Shown one piece after another: positions 47,446 through 57,795 of a DNA stretch of 64,000 nt. Location: assembly GCA_963555705.1 (NCBI GenBank), contig OY743179.1, forward strand, positions 21,894,692 to 21,958,691, in the 5' to 3' direction. The DNA is from Ligustrum vulgare. Lineage: Eukaryota > Streptophyta > Magnoliopsida > Lamiales > Oleaceae. The notes beneath the pieces are model-generated. The model worked only from the letters and a program-made list of their open reading frames with translations, ran no database searches and was not told the origin of the DNA. The position numbers and the translations under genes were made by a program. How positions within the stretch are numbered: the first letter of the stretch is position 1; the number at the start of each line of letters is the position of its first letter.

Positions 47446-47553
47446 TTTTCGTACTCGAGCCCAACATGTAACTTGCCTCTTTAGTCGTCAAGAATGTGTT
47501 TTCATCCATTGTTGCTCAAAGCCTTGTATTCGGGCTCTGGATCATATCATTAC
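47446..47553 (-). mobile_element. Small LTR family fragment, minus orientation
   Basis: Minus strand starts TGATATGATCCAGAGCCCG at 47553. It pairs as an inverted copy with 43979-44080 across S6. Confidence 0.7.
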
Positions 47554-47708
47554 TAATGCAAACCAAGTAGCAATTGTAGCTACCCAACCCACAAAAGATT
47601 GGCTCAAGAACAAGATATGGATAATTCTCATGTGGACTCTATGATAAATACATGGAATTAAACCAGATAGAATAAAAAGATATAACCTTGATTTTTTTGG
47701 AGCTTAAG

Positions 47709-47722
47709 CTCTGATACCAACT
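47709..47722 (-). other. Primer-binding site of the small LTR family
   Basis: Minus strand reads TTGGTATCAGAGC one base after an LTR end TTTGCATCA (47725-47733 on the plus strand, split by S5). The spacer to the next LTR start at 47553 is only about 150 bp. Confidence 0.75.
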
Positions 47723-47724
47723 GA

Positions 47725-49622
47725 TGCAAACTGATAAGTAAGTTTTGCGTACTTATCTTGGCTTTAAATTTAGACAATTGTAAGTGTTTTAAGATATGAT
47801 ATTGCTCATTATATGTTTATTTTGTTTGTTTTAGGAAAAACTCAATTTGGTTGCGTTTGGAGGCAAAACAAAGAAAAGTGATTGAAACCGTACAAAAAGG
47901 ACTATATTGCAAATAATTCATAGATGGACGGGGACGATGAGGTTCAAGAATTAATTTGGAGCTAATTTGAGCAATTGAGAAGTTTGGGACGTCAATCAGG
48001 AATCATTCAAGGTACCGAAAGTGAATAAATTAAAAGTTGAAGGACGGAAGAACAAATTGAACATGAGGGACCAACTTGCAAATATCCAATGATTGACTTG
48101 GATCACAAGAAAAAAACTTTGAGGATTTTTAGGAGTCAATTGGATGGAAGTAGAATTCAAAAAGGAATGGAATATGATAAGAATATTACCATAAAATTGA
48201 TTTCAATCCTAGAAGATTCTGGACAGAATTCTAGTCGGACTTTGAGACCTAATTTTGGACTAGTAAATATTCGAATTAGGAAAACCCTATTTGAGGAATA
48301 ATTGTAGACCTTTAAGTTATATTTCTAACTCACTTTGAATAATCTCAATCGGATAAGAGAATAGAAAGATATGGTCAAAACAATCAACACTGTGCAGAGA
48401 CCAAAAAATACTCGCGTGCGGATTTGACAATTTACTTTCCTTTCTTGATTAGGTCTCTTCTCCAACTATAAATACAACCTCTTTGCACTAAAATTAGAAC
48501 CTTTGCCTTTCCATAAAACAAGCCATAATAGAGAATTCAACATCAAATTATTGGGGAATCAAGCATTGCAAAGGGGGCCCAATTGAAGAAAAACAAAGGC
48601 AGCAATCTTAAGGAAATAATTAGAGTTTCTTTCGCGACTTCAACAGGGTGATGATTTTCCAATTCTTTGTGTTTAATTTACATATTAAGATGCTAGGATA
48701 ATCTTCTTTATGTATTGGATGAAGATGAAACTTGTTATTTATTTGTTTCAATTCAAGAACGAGTAATTTAGATATTTCTTGTGTTGTCTTGATTGATCTT
48801 GCATACTTTATTGTTATTATTTGATTGATTGGCCACAAATTAAATGTATTTTTGCTTGTTGTAGTCTTGTAAAAGTCACAATAAGTTGGAACATTGTATG
48901 ATCAACACATGAACACTAGATATCAGGAATAACACTATGACATGTGCAATCTCATTGATAATTTTGTGATTTAATGCGTTCTAAGCATTCGTATTCGAAC
49001 TAAGAATAGATTTGTTTCATGTTTAGGATAGATTTAATTAGTCTTGAAAAAGAAAATTAATTGCATGCGAATTATCGATTGTCAAGCAACGCTAGAATGA
49101 TTTAAACTATGAATTGTTGAAGTGAGATATGTGATAACAAGTGGATTCGGATTCCAATACATGCTCCCCATTCATATTTATTCCCCAACATTTTTAATTT
49201 CGTTATTATTTATTATTTTGCAATCTTTTTAGTTAGAATAGACAAACAAAATCATCTTTTTATTTTAATTGTTTCCATTAATTGAATTGACGATAGACTG
49301 ATAATTATGACTAAACATTATTCCTCGTGGGAACGATACTCTCAACTCATCACAATCATTACTTGTCAACGATCTCGTGCGCTTGCGGGATTCACACCGA
49401 ACACAAACCACGTAACAATTGTAGCTACACAACCTACAACAGATTGACTCAACCTAAGACTGGAAATCTGAATTATAATATTTGCCCTTTTTGTGTTCTT
49501 CTTTGATTTTCAACTTGATTTTCGTACTCGAGCCAAACATGAAACTTACCTCTTTAGTCGCCAAGAATGAGTTTTCATCCATTATTGCTTAAAGACTTGT
49601 ATTCGGGCTCTAGATCATATCA
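47725..49622 (-). mobile_element. Small LTR copy (~225 bp) split by solo LTR S5
   Basis: Minus strand TGATATGATCTAGAGCCC ... GGTTTGCATCA, made of 49622-49404 plus 47731-47725 once S5 and one target duplication are removed. It is followed by the PBS, so it is a 5' LTR. Confidence 0.7.
47732..49403 (+). mobile_element. Solo LTR S5, 1672 bp
   Basis: Starts TGATAAGTAAGTTTTGCG and ends TTCACACCGAACA after CGTGCGCTTGCGGG. Perfect 5-bp target duplication CAAAC at 47727-47731 and 49404-49408. Non-coding. Confidence 0.9.
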
Positions 49623-49748
49623 GCAAAGGTAGTGTTGGGAGCCCAACATGAAACTTACCTCTTTAGTCGCCAAGAATGAGTTTTCATCCATTATTGCTTA
49701 AAGACTTGTATTCGGGCTCTAGATCATATCAGCAAAGGTAGTGTTGGG
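49531..49748. repeat. Tandem duplication, 2 x 109 bp, of the small LTR start
   Basis: 49531-49639 and 49640-49748 both carry AGCCCAACATGAAAC-like sequence through GATCATATCAGCAAAGG. The duplicated unit includes the LTR edge and about 17 bp of flank, so it arose after insertion. Confidence 0.88.
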
Positions 49749-50017
49749 GGATGGGGGATCCCATATTTGAGTTTATTCCACTTGTTCTACTACACTCAAA
49801 TAATATTGGTGGATATGTAGGGAAAAACCTTTTTTTGGGGGGAAAATGTAAAATTTGGTCCCTTATTTAAAGATTTCACCTGCCATTTTTTCCTCTTAGG
49901 TTTTCCCTCTACATTTTCACCCGAAAACTAATATTGCTCATAGAGAGAATAAAATTTTGGGTTAGGAGTACAGAAAAAGAAAGAAAAAGACTACAAAAAT
50001 ATATTGTTGATAAAAAT

Positions 50018-50256
50018 GGGATTAATTACCTGATTTGTCACTGAACTTTCTGTAAGATTCCAGGGATTACTAAAATTTGCATAAGGTTTTTAAGGGGTTA
50101 CTAATTTCGAAAGTTTTTACATTAGTCAATGAACTTTACTCACCTTTACCAATCAATTACTAAACTTTACAAAATATAAACCAATAAACTTTTGAGATTC
50201 AGTAATCACTTGAAAATCTTTTGCAAAGTTCAGTGATTAATAAGATAATTAACCCC
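50018..50256. mobile_element. MITE with ~40-bp imperfect inverted ends, 239 bp
   Basis: Left end GGGATTAATTACCTGATTTG and, on the opposite strand from the right end, GGGGTTAATTATCTTATTAA, both followed by TCACTGAACTTT. No clear target duplication. Non-coding. Confidence 0.7.
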
Positions 50257-50394
50257 AAAAACTTCCAATATCATGAACAATAAAAATAGTTTTTGATGAT
50301 AAGAAACGGAGTGAGTCCGACCATGTTTACATCTCATAACTTTTTTTGCCAAACATGTTTGAGATTTTAAAAAGTTTTTTTGTGTGTGTGTGGG

Positions 50395-50858
50395 TGATGC
50401 AGTGCAGATTCGTGAATCTATCAGTCTTCAATGTTTGGGTCATAACTTTCTATCGAAACGTCCAATTCATTCAAGATTGGTGGCATTGGAAAGCTAAGTC
50501 AATTATCTTTCCAACAACATCTTATTCACTTTCAGAATAAACTGATTTTTGGAGTTATGAAGGTTTAAAGTGACGACTAGAAGCTAAGAAGACACAAATT
50601 TAATTGGAAGAAAAGGAGTTTCTAACTTTTGGTTTGCTGCATTTATTGATCCATTCACGTACTTAAAAGCCTATAAAGCCTATAAATACTTGATAATATG
50701 TGGTGAAAGCTATATTTTTGAATGTTTGAATATTTGATCGTTTGTTAATTGAGTTTGAGAACAAAAGTTCTCTATTTCTCTTTGGATCCCAACATTGTGA
50801 AGTCGAATTAAGCATTTTTGATCGTTACCTTTTTCCTTTCTATTTTCAACCATCATCA
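50395..50858 (+). repeat. G1 5' LTR
   Basis: TGATGCAGTGCAGATTCGTG ... CCATCATCA. Its first ~140 bp match 57165-57308. Confidence 0.85.
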
Positions 50859-50925
50859 TTTGGTATCAGATCCTAAGTTATGCTCTGGGATTTTGTTTCG
50901 TTCTCCAATGTATGAATGACTTGTT

Positions 50926-52146
50926 ATGCCATTTGGCTTATCTAATGCTCCAAGTACATTTATGTGGTTAATGAATCAAGCTCTTCACCATTTCATTGGA
51001 AAGTTTGTTGTTGTTTATTTTGATGATATTCTTGTATATAGCCAAAATTCATTGGATCACATTGAGCACTTGAAAACTGTTTTACTAAATTTGAGAAGGG
51101 AGAAACTTTATGTAAACCTCAAAAAGTATTCTTTCATGACCAACCGCCTAGTTTTTCTCGGTTTTTTTCTAACTCCAAAATCAAAGTTGTCCAAGAATGC
51201 CCTACAACTAAGAATCTACATGATGTACAAAGTTTCCATGGATTGGCTTCATTTTACCATCGATTCATTAGAAACTTTAGTACCATTACAACCCCTCTAA
51301 TAGAGTGCCTCAAGAAAGGATAATTTATTTGGACTCTTGAATCAGGTGAGGGTTTCAAAACTGTCAAAGAAAGGCTATCTAATGCACCTATTCTTGCAGT
51401 TCCTGATTTTGAGAAATTTTTGAAGTTGATTGTAATGCATTTCATGTGGGTAATGGAGATGTGCTCAGCCAAGGAGACATCCAATTTCCTTCTTTAATGA
51501 AAAAATGAATGAGACAAGGAAGATGTATTCTACCTATGATGTGGATCTCTATGCCATTGTTAAAGATCTTCATCACTGGAGACCATGTCTTATTCAAAAA
51601 GATTTCATCCTTAACTCAGATCATGAAGCTCTCAAATACATCAAGTCTCAAGCAAACTTGAACAGGATGCATACTGGTTGGGTATCATTCCTGCAAGAAT
51701 ACACTTTTATGTTGAGGCATAAGAGTGGAAGACTTAATAAAGTGGCTGATGCACTTAGCCGACGAGTAGCAATGTTGAATTCCCTAACTATTTAGCTTGT
51801 AGTGTTTGACGCCGTAAGGGAATTGTATGAAGAGGATCCTAATTTTAAGGAGATTTTTACAAAATGCAAAGAAGATAAGTTTGGAGATTGTTATTTGCTT
51901 GATGGTTTTCTTCTTAAAGGAACACGTTTGTGCATTCCTAAATGTTCTCTTAGAGAATATATCATCAAAGGACTTCATTGTGACGGGCTTGGTAGACATT
52001 TTGGAAGAGATAAAACTTTGTTGCTGATTAAGGAGAAATATTTTTGGCCTACTCTTTATCATGATGTTGCAAAAATTTATAAAGAGTTGTTGCGTATACC
52101 AAACTTGCAAGGGTCAAAGCCAAAATTATGGTGCTTATACTCCATT
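50926..52146 (+). pseudogene. G1 reverse transcriptase, RNase H and integrase zinc finger
   Basis: [14 protein letters not shown] at 50926, catalytic YFDDILVYS (about 51016-51043), thumb region to 51300. RNase H: about 51420-51790, including DVDLYAIVKDLHHWRP and RHKSGRLNKVADALSRR. Integrase HHCC: LHCDGLGRHFGRDKT and YFWPTLYHDV (about 51970-52070), then a frame change before CCVYQTCKGQ. Frameshifts at about 51170, 51300 and 52075. It breaks at CCATT (52142-52146) and continues at 56281. Confidence 0.88.
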
Positions 52147-52922
52147 TGACGCGATCCTAATCGGAGAACACGAAGAAAACGCGAAATAACACAATTAAAA
52201 CCCTAAGACAAGATCTAAGACAGATTAAACACGAGAAAACAAGAACCCAAAAAATAAAATAAAAGTAAAAGATAGATTGATGACAAAACCTTGACCCAAA
52301 ATTCAAAACACAGGAATCGATGTGAAATAAAGAACCAAGATCGATGAACGCCACAAGGGATGTCAACTCCTTGATAAGTTCTAGTTGGAACGCCACAAAG
52401 AGTCAAGAATCTTTGATAAGTTCGATTGTTCTTCAAGAACAAGAAAAGGGAAAATCACCCTTCACGAGAAAAAAATCTCTCAATAATTTTAATAATCAAA
52501 GTTGTTTTACGTTATAAATGAAAAACATAATATAAAGTCAAAACACGCCTAAAAACTGACCAAGCCGCACTAGGGTTCGAAAATAGAATTAATAATTAAT
52601 AAAGTGGAAATTAAATTAAAATTCATGAAAATCTGCCCTGATTTCAACCGCTCGATCGCGTGGTTTAACCTCGCGCGATCGCGTGGTTAGCCTTGAGAAT
52701 CTCGGCTTGATTTTTGATGCATGCAAGCGATCGCGCCTTCCTTGGCTTGAGCGATTGCTTGATCTTCTTGGCTGGCCCTCTTTTCATCCCTTTAAAACAA
52801 CTCTATCCGGTTTGATTCTCGACTCGGGCCCAACACGAAATTTGCTTGTTTTCCCACCTAGATTGCTGTTGCATCGATGGTAACTTGATTTCTCTTTTGG
52901 TCTCCTATATTGGATCATATCA
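52147..52922 (-). repeat. G2 3' LTR (left), 776 bp
   Basis: Plus strand reads TGACGCGATCC ... GGATCATATCA. Confidence 0.9.
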
Positions 52923-53289
52923 ACCCCCCTCTCTTGAAAATGATTTGACCTCGATTCTGTATATGACCTTTCCTTTATGTATCTCTTGCTTTCGTTGGTT
53001 CGAGGGACCTGTTCATGTTTTGTGCTAGCCATCATATTTTGGGAATGTTCTGTCTGGCAATTAATTTGTCCCTTTGACCTTAGTTTTGTGATTTGATTTT
53101 AGTACCTGCAAAATAGAATTAGCCAAACTAGGGAGGGATGTGTTAGCAAAAGCAAATAAACTCATTTTTGTGGTGGACTCTCTTTTCTTTTTCTTTTAGC
53201 TCTCAAGCTCACCTTTTTTTGAGGTCGTGGCCTCAACTTTCTAGTTTTCAGTTTTCACACCCTCTTCTTTTTTTGAGGTCGTGGCTTCA

Positions 53290-55083
53290 ATGCTCTTATT
53301 TTTCCCCTCAAACTCGCTCTTTATTTTCAATTAGTCCTCTTGGACCTCTTTAGGTGATAGCGGAGCAAGAGTGATCCTTTTTCCACCCTTCACAAAAGAA
53401 TATCGATTTTTAAACCCATCATGCACCACTCTCCTATCATGTTGTCATGACCTTCCAAGCAAAATATGCCCAACATGCATAGGGACCACATCACACACAA
53501 CCTCATCTCTATAACCCCCAATGGTGAATTTAATATTAACCTGCCTGTTCACTTTAAGTTCTCCCGACTCGGTTAACCATTGTAATTTATAGGGGTTGGG
53601 GTGTTTCACCTTAGGAAACCCCAATTTCTCCACCAATAATGTACTGACCACATTAGTACAACTTCCCCCGTCAATTACCATCCCACAAACCTTTTTCCCC
53701 ACCAAACACCTAGTGTGGAAAAGATTATCCCGCTGTTCATCAATTTCAACCATCTTAGCTCAAGAATTTAGGACACGTCTATTCACAAGGGACCCTTTCA
53801 CCGCATAAGTTAACCCCTCTTCATCGCTACTACTAGCCCCCACATCCTGCAACCTAGGCATTCCCTTAAATTCATCCTCCGAACTAATTTCACCATTTTC
53901 ACACAAGAGCATTACTCTCTTATTTGGACACTATGATGCTATATGGCCCAAACCCAAACACTTAAAGTAATTAATATTTCTATCCTTAGTAGGTTGAGAA
54001 TCAGAAATATTTTTACCTTTAGTTGTAGGTTCCTTCTTTCCCTTTAGGACATGCTCATCATTGTGATCCTTCCTCAGTTGTGATGTAGGGTAAGTCCTCG
54101 GTGAGTGTTTAGATGTCCCCTTTTGCCTTAATTGCCTCTCCACCTTCATTGCCATATGCACCATCTCTTCTAGTTCCACATAATGTTGTAACTCAATGAC
54201 GTTGGCAATATCTTTGTTCAGCCCACTCAAAAATCTAGCCATTGTAGCTTCCCGATCCTCCACCATGTTGGCCCTAATCATGGCTACCTCCATGTCCTTA
54301 TGATATTCCTATAAACTCCTAGAACCTTGCGTAAGCCCCTGCAACCTTTGGTAAATATCCCTATGATAGTGGCTTGGGACAAACTTCTTTCTCATTATAA
54401 TTTTCATCTCACGACATGTATCCACCGGTCCCTTACCTCCTTCGATCCTTCACCAATTGATCTCACCAATTAATTGCATAATCGGTGAACTCAACGACAG
54501 CTAACTTCACCTTCTTTCCTTCCGAATAATTGTGGCAATCAAACATCAACTCTACCTTCTTCTCCCAATCTAGGTAAGCCTCCGGATCACTCCTTTCATT
54601 AAAAGGTGGAATAGACATTTTTATTTTACCTAGATTATCATCTACTTCATCCCGATCACCACGATCTCTTCTATTATTTCCCCTTTCATACCTATCTCCT
54701 CTACCCCTTCTCCTCCTTACACTAGTCACAGATGATTGGATACTACTCCCTTCACTCGCAAACTCCTCATCATCAAACCCATACCCAACCCTTTGATTAT
54801 TTCTCCCCCTATGATCTCTCCAGTCTTCCCGCCTAGCTCTAGGACCCGAATGAGTTTGTTCCCTATGCAACTTATTAATAGTTTATTCCTGCCTATCCAT
54901 CCTAGTCATCAACTTCTCAAATTGCTCATGTAAAGTCACCATCACACCTATGCCATTCTTATTCACCCTATTCATACCTTCCGGTCGTTTGTTGTGGCAT
55001 GTTGATGAAGCTGCTGGCTCCCTTCTGTCAGTTCCCTTGTTGTCCCCAACTGATGAAGATGATGAATCCCGTCTGCCAGACAT
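53290..55083 (-). pseudogene. G2 gag and aspartic protease
   Basis: Starts at 55083 (MSGRRDSSSSSVGDNKG), with a TAA at about 54885. A basic Arg/Asp-rich region is followed by the retrotrans_gag core (PPFNERSDPEAYLDWEKKVE, YAINW, where the second Trp is TGA at about 54460), and a second gag stretch at 54293-54100 (ARFLSGLNKDIANVIELQHY). The zinc knuckle at about 53970-53925 reads YFKCLGLGHIAS-stop-CP, its first Cys changed to Tyr and a Gln codon changed to TAG. The protease is at 53753-53445, with IDGGSCTNVVS in place of the usual D-S/T-G and an LLGR end. Sequence after the protease is short, and no RT is found. Confidence 0.87.
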
Positions 55084-55502
55084 TATTAGTCTTCATAGAA
55101 ATAAGTAGAAAATTCCTCACAAAATGTATCGCTCGTGTATCACTCAAAATCCCTTTCTAAGCACTTCAAAAACAATCCAAGAACTCAATCAAGGGTAGGA
55201 CACGATAAGACACGAGTAAGAACAAGAAAATTTGGAAATTGAGACAAATTCGAAATATTCGGGGACTGATGGAATTTTTGATTTTTTTTAAACTAGTAGA
55301 AAATTTGACTACGAATATGGCAGAGAAAACAAAATTGGATTTGGATAGGAATTGACTAAGATAAACAAGTTTGAATTTTTTTGTGGAATTTTTATATGAA
55401 TCAAACAAAGGAAAAATTTATTGGCATGAAGAACACATAGAACAAGAAAGTCAAGAAAAACAAGAAAATATCAAGAATACCAAGAATCTAAAATAGATCT
55501 AA

Positions 55503-55514
55503 GTTCTGATACCA
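55503..55514 (-). other. G2 primer-binding site
   Basis: TGGTATCAGAAC on the minus strand, immediately inside the right LTR. Confidence 0.85.
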
Positions 55515-55516
55515 GA

Positions 55517-56275
55517 AGACGCGATCCCAATCGGGGAACACGAAGAAAATGTGGAATAACACAATTAAGACCCTAGGAAAAGATCTAAGACAGATTAAAC
55601 ACGAGAAAACAAGAACCCAAGAAATAAAATAATGGAATTAAAAGATAGATTGACCCAACATTCATGACACAGGAATCGATGCGAAATAAAGAACCAAGAT
55701 CGGTGAACGCTACAAGGGATGTCAACTCCTTGATAAGTTCTAGTTTGAACGTCACAAAGACTCAAGAATCTTTGATAAGTTCGATTGTTCTTCAAGAATA
55801 AGAAAAGGGAAAATCACCCTTCACGAGAAAAAAATCTCTCAATAATTTTAATAATCAAAGTTGTTTTATGTTATGAATGAAAAACATAATATAAAGTCAA
55901 AACACGCCTAAAAACTGACCTAACAGCACTAGGGTTTGAAAATAGAATTATAATTAATAAAGCGGAAATTAAATTAAAATTCGCGAAAATCTGCCCTGAT
56001 TTCAACCGCGCGATTGCGTGGTTTAACCTCGCGCGATCGCGTGGTTAGCCTTGAAACTCTCAGCTTGACTTTTGATGCATGCGAGCGCTCCTTCCTTGGC
56101 TTGAGTGATCGTGTGATCTTCCCGGCTGACCCTCTTCTCGTCCCTTTGAAACAACTCTATCCGGTTTATTCTCGACTCGGGCCCAACACGAAATTTGCTT
56201 GTTTTCCCACCTAGATTGCTGTTGCATCGATGGTAACTTGATTTCTCTTTTGGTCTCTTATCTTGGATCATATCA
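55517..56275 (-). repeat. G2 5' LTR (right), 759 bp
   Basis: Partner of 52147-52922. Its inner edge reads AGACGCG where the other has TGACGCG. Confidence 0.9.
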
Positions 56276-56280
56276 CCATT

Positions 56281-57160
56281 GCTTGTTGCGGATGCTTCTT
56301 AGGAAGATATTAGCATGGATTTCGTTGTTGGACTACCAAAGACACAAAGAGGCTTTGATTCCATTTTTGTTGTGGTTGATTTTTTCAAAGATGACACATT
56401 TTATCCCATGTAAAAATACTGTAGATGCATCATACATTGCTAACCTTTATTTTAGAGATATCGTCAAACTTCATGGATTTCGAAAGACTATTACTTCAGA
56501 CCGTGATACAAAATTCCTTAGTCACTTTTGGAGGAGTTTCTGAAAATGATTGGGCAATAGTTTTCTCTACAGTAGTGCCTATCACTCAGAAACAGATGGA
56601 CAGACCAAGGTTGTCAATCGTAAGTTAGGGAATTCACTTTGAAGTCTTGCTTCCAAGAGGCTAAAACAATGGGATACCATTCTCTCTAGAGCTGAATTTG
56701 CTTATAATTCGATGGTAAATTGCATCACAGGAAAGAGTCCATTTGAGATTGTTTACGGGTGCAATCCTAATCATTACCTTGACCTTGCTAAGGTTCCAAC
56801 ATCTAACAAAAAGGATGAAGATTTTACGGCAACTATGGAAAGTATCCAAGAAGAAGCGTCAAGAGAGTAACAAGTCTTACAAAGATGCTGCAGATGTCCA
56901 TCAGTGAGTTCAAATTCTAAAAGAAAATGATCTCGTTTGAGTTTATTTGAAGAAGAAAAGATTCCTCACCGGAAAGTACAACAAGCTCCATGAAAAGAAG
57001 ATTGGTCCATGCGGAGTGTTGAAAAGGAAAAATGATAATGCATACAAAGTTGAGCTTCTAGCACATATACACACTCATCCTACATTCAATGTTCGTGACT
57101 TGACCCCATACCATGAAGAAAACAATCTGAACTTAGGGATGAGTTCTTTCCCCCCTCGAG
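56281..57160 (+). pseudogene. G1 integrase core and C-terminal domain
   Basis: Continues the G1 frame: [16 protein letters not shown] (about 56313-56360), [34 protein letters not shown] (second catalytic Asp, about 56494-56530), then YHSETDGQTKVVNRKLG (about 56580-56630). Here the catalytic Glu (GQTEVVNR in the family) is Lys. The C-terminal part KKIGPCGVLKR and HPTFNVRDLTPYHEE ends at 57177. TAG at about 56300 and frame changes near 56540 and 56640. Confidence 0.87.
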
Positions 57161-57164
57161 AAGA

Positions 57165-57308
57165 TGATGCAATGTAGATTCGTGAATCTGGCAGTCTTCA
57201 ATGTTTGGGTCATAACTTTCTGTAGAAACGTCCAATTCATGCAAGGTTGGTGGCATTGGAAAGATGACTCAATTATCTTTCCAAAAAATCTTATTCACTT
57301 TTAGATTC
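57165..57308 (+). repeat. G1 3' LTR, truncated by C3
   Basis: Matches the start of 50395-50858; interrupted near TTCACTTTTAGATTC. Confidence 0.82.
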
Positions 57309-57781
57309 TATTAGAATTAATGTACAAGCCCAATTGTTGGGCCGGACTTTACAATTAGATTAATTAATATGATTAATTAATCAAGGCCCATTAATGGCCC
57401 TATTGTCACTAGGGTTAGGGTTCTATGTGCACATATTAATATGTGCACTAATGTAGGAAAAAAGATAAGAGAGTCATTTTTCTAGCGTTAGATTTTTCTC
57501 TTGCAAGCACAAAGAGAAAAATTAATTCTCTCAAATCCATTCCAATAGTTGGAGATTGATGGAGTTCCAGATTCAACTTGCTGTGTGGATTTCTGTTAGA
57601 GGTTGGACAATTGGACAGTTGGTGGTGACAAGATTGTACCTCCTGTTTCAGATTTCAGATCCACGTGATTCATCAAATGTATATTCTTTATCACAAATTC
57701 TATCTAAATGCAAGGTTGATCCAGGCTATGGTTTCGTGTCTGTTTAATTTCCGCTGTGCATGTATGACCTGAAACCTTACA
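57309..57781 (+). repeat. C3 5' LTR
   Basis: 473 bp. Inserted in the G1 3' LTR; the LTR end is fixed by the PBS that follows after one base. Confidence 0.75.
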
Positions 57782-57782
57782 G

Positions 57783-57795
57783 TGGTATTAGAGAC
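57783..57795 (+). other. C3 primer-binding site
   Basis: TGGTATTAGAGAC, a variant of the initiator Met-tRNA PBS. Confidence 0.75.

Larger units (their letters stand above)
52147..56275 (-). mobile_element. Non-autonomous gypsy element G2 (gag-protease only), 4129 bp
   Basis: LTRs 52147-52922 and 55517-56275, target duplication CCATT at 52142-52146 and 56276-56280. In its own (minus) direction the LTR starts TGATATGATCC and ends GGATCGCGTC(A). The PBS TGGTATCAGAAC is at 55514-55503, and a polypurine tract GAGAGGGGGGT lies at 52933-52923. The 2.6-kb interior encodes gag and protease only; RT, RNase H and integrase are missing. Confidence 0.9.
50395..57308 (+). mobile_element. Ty3/gypsy element G1, gag-protease deleted, with nested G2
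   Basis: 5' LTR at 50395-50858, PBS TGGTATCAGATCC at 50861. Only about 60 bp separate the PBS from RT codons at 50926, so leader, gag, protease and the RT N terminus are gone. RT, RNase H and integrase follow, interrupted by G2 (52147-56275). The 3' LTR starts at 57165 (TGATGCAATGTAGATTCGTG) and is cut at 57308 by copia C3. Left of the 5' LTR is (TG)n. Confidence 0.85.

Noticed and set aside
52215..52442. Similar minus-strand frames at 52215-52442 and 55595-55795
   Set aside because: Both lie in the two G2 LTRs; open by chance and similar because the LTRs are copies.
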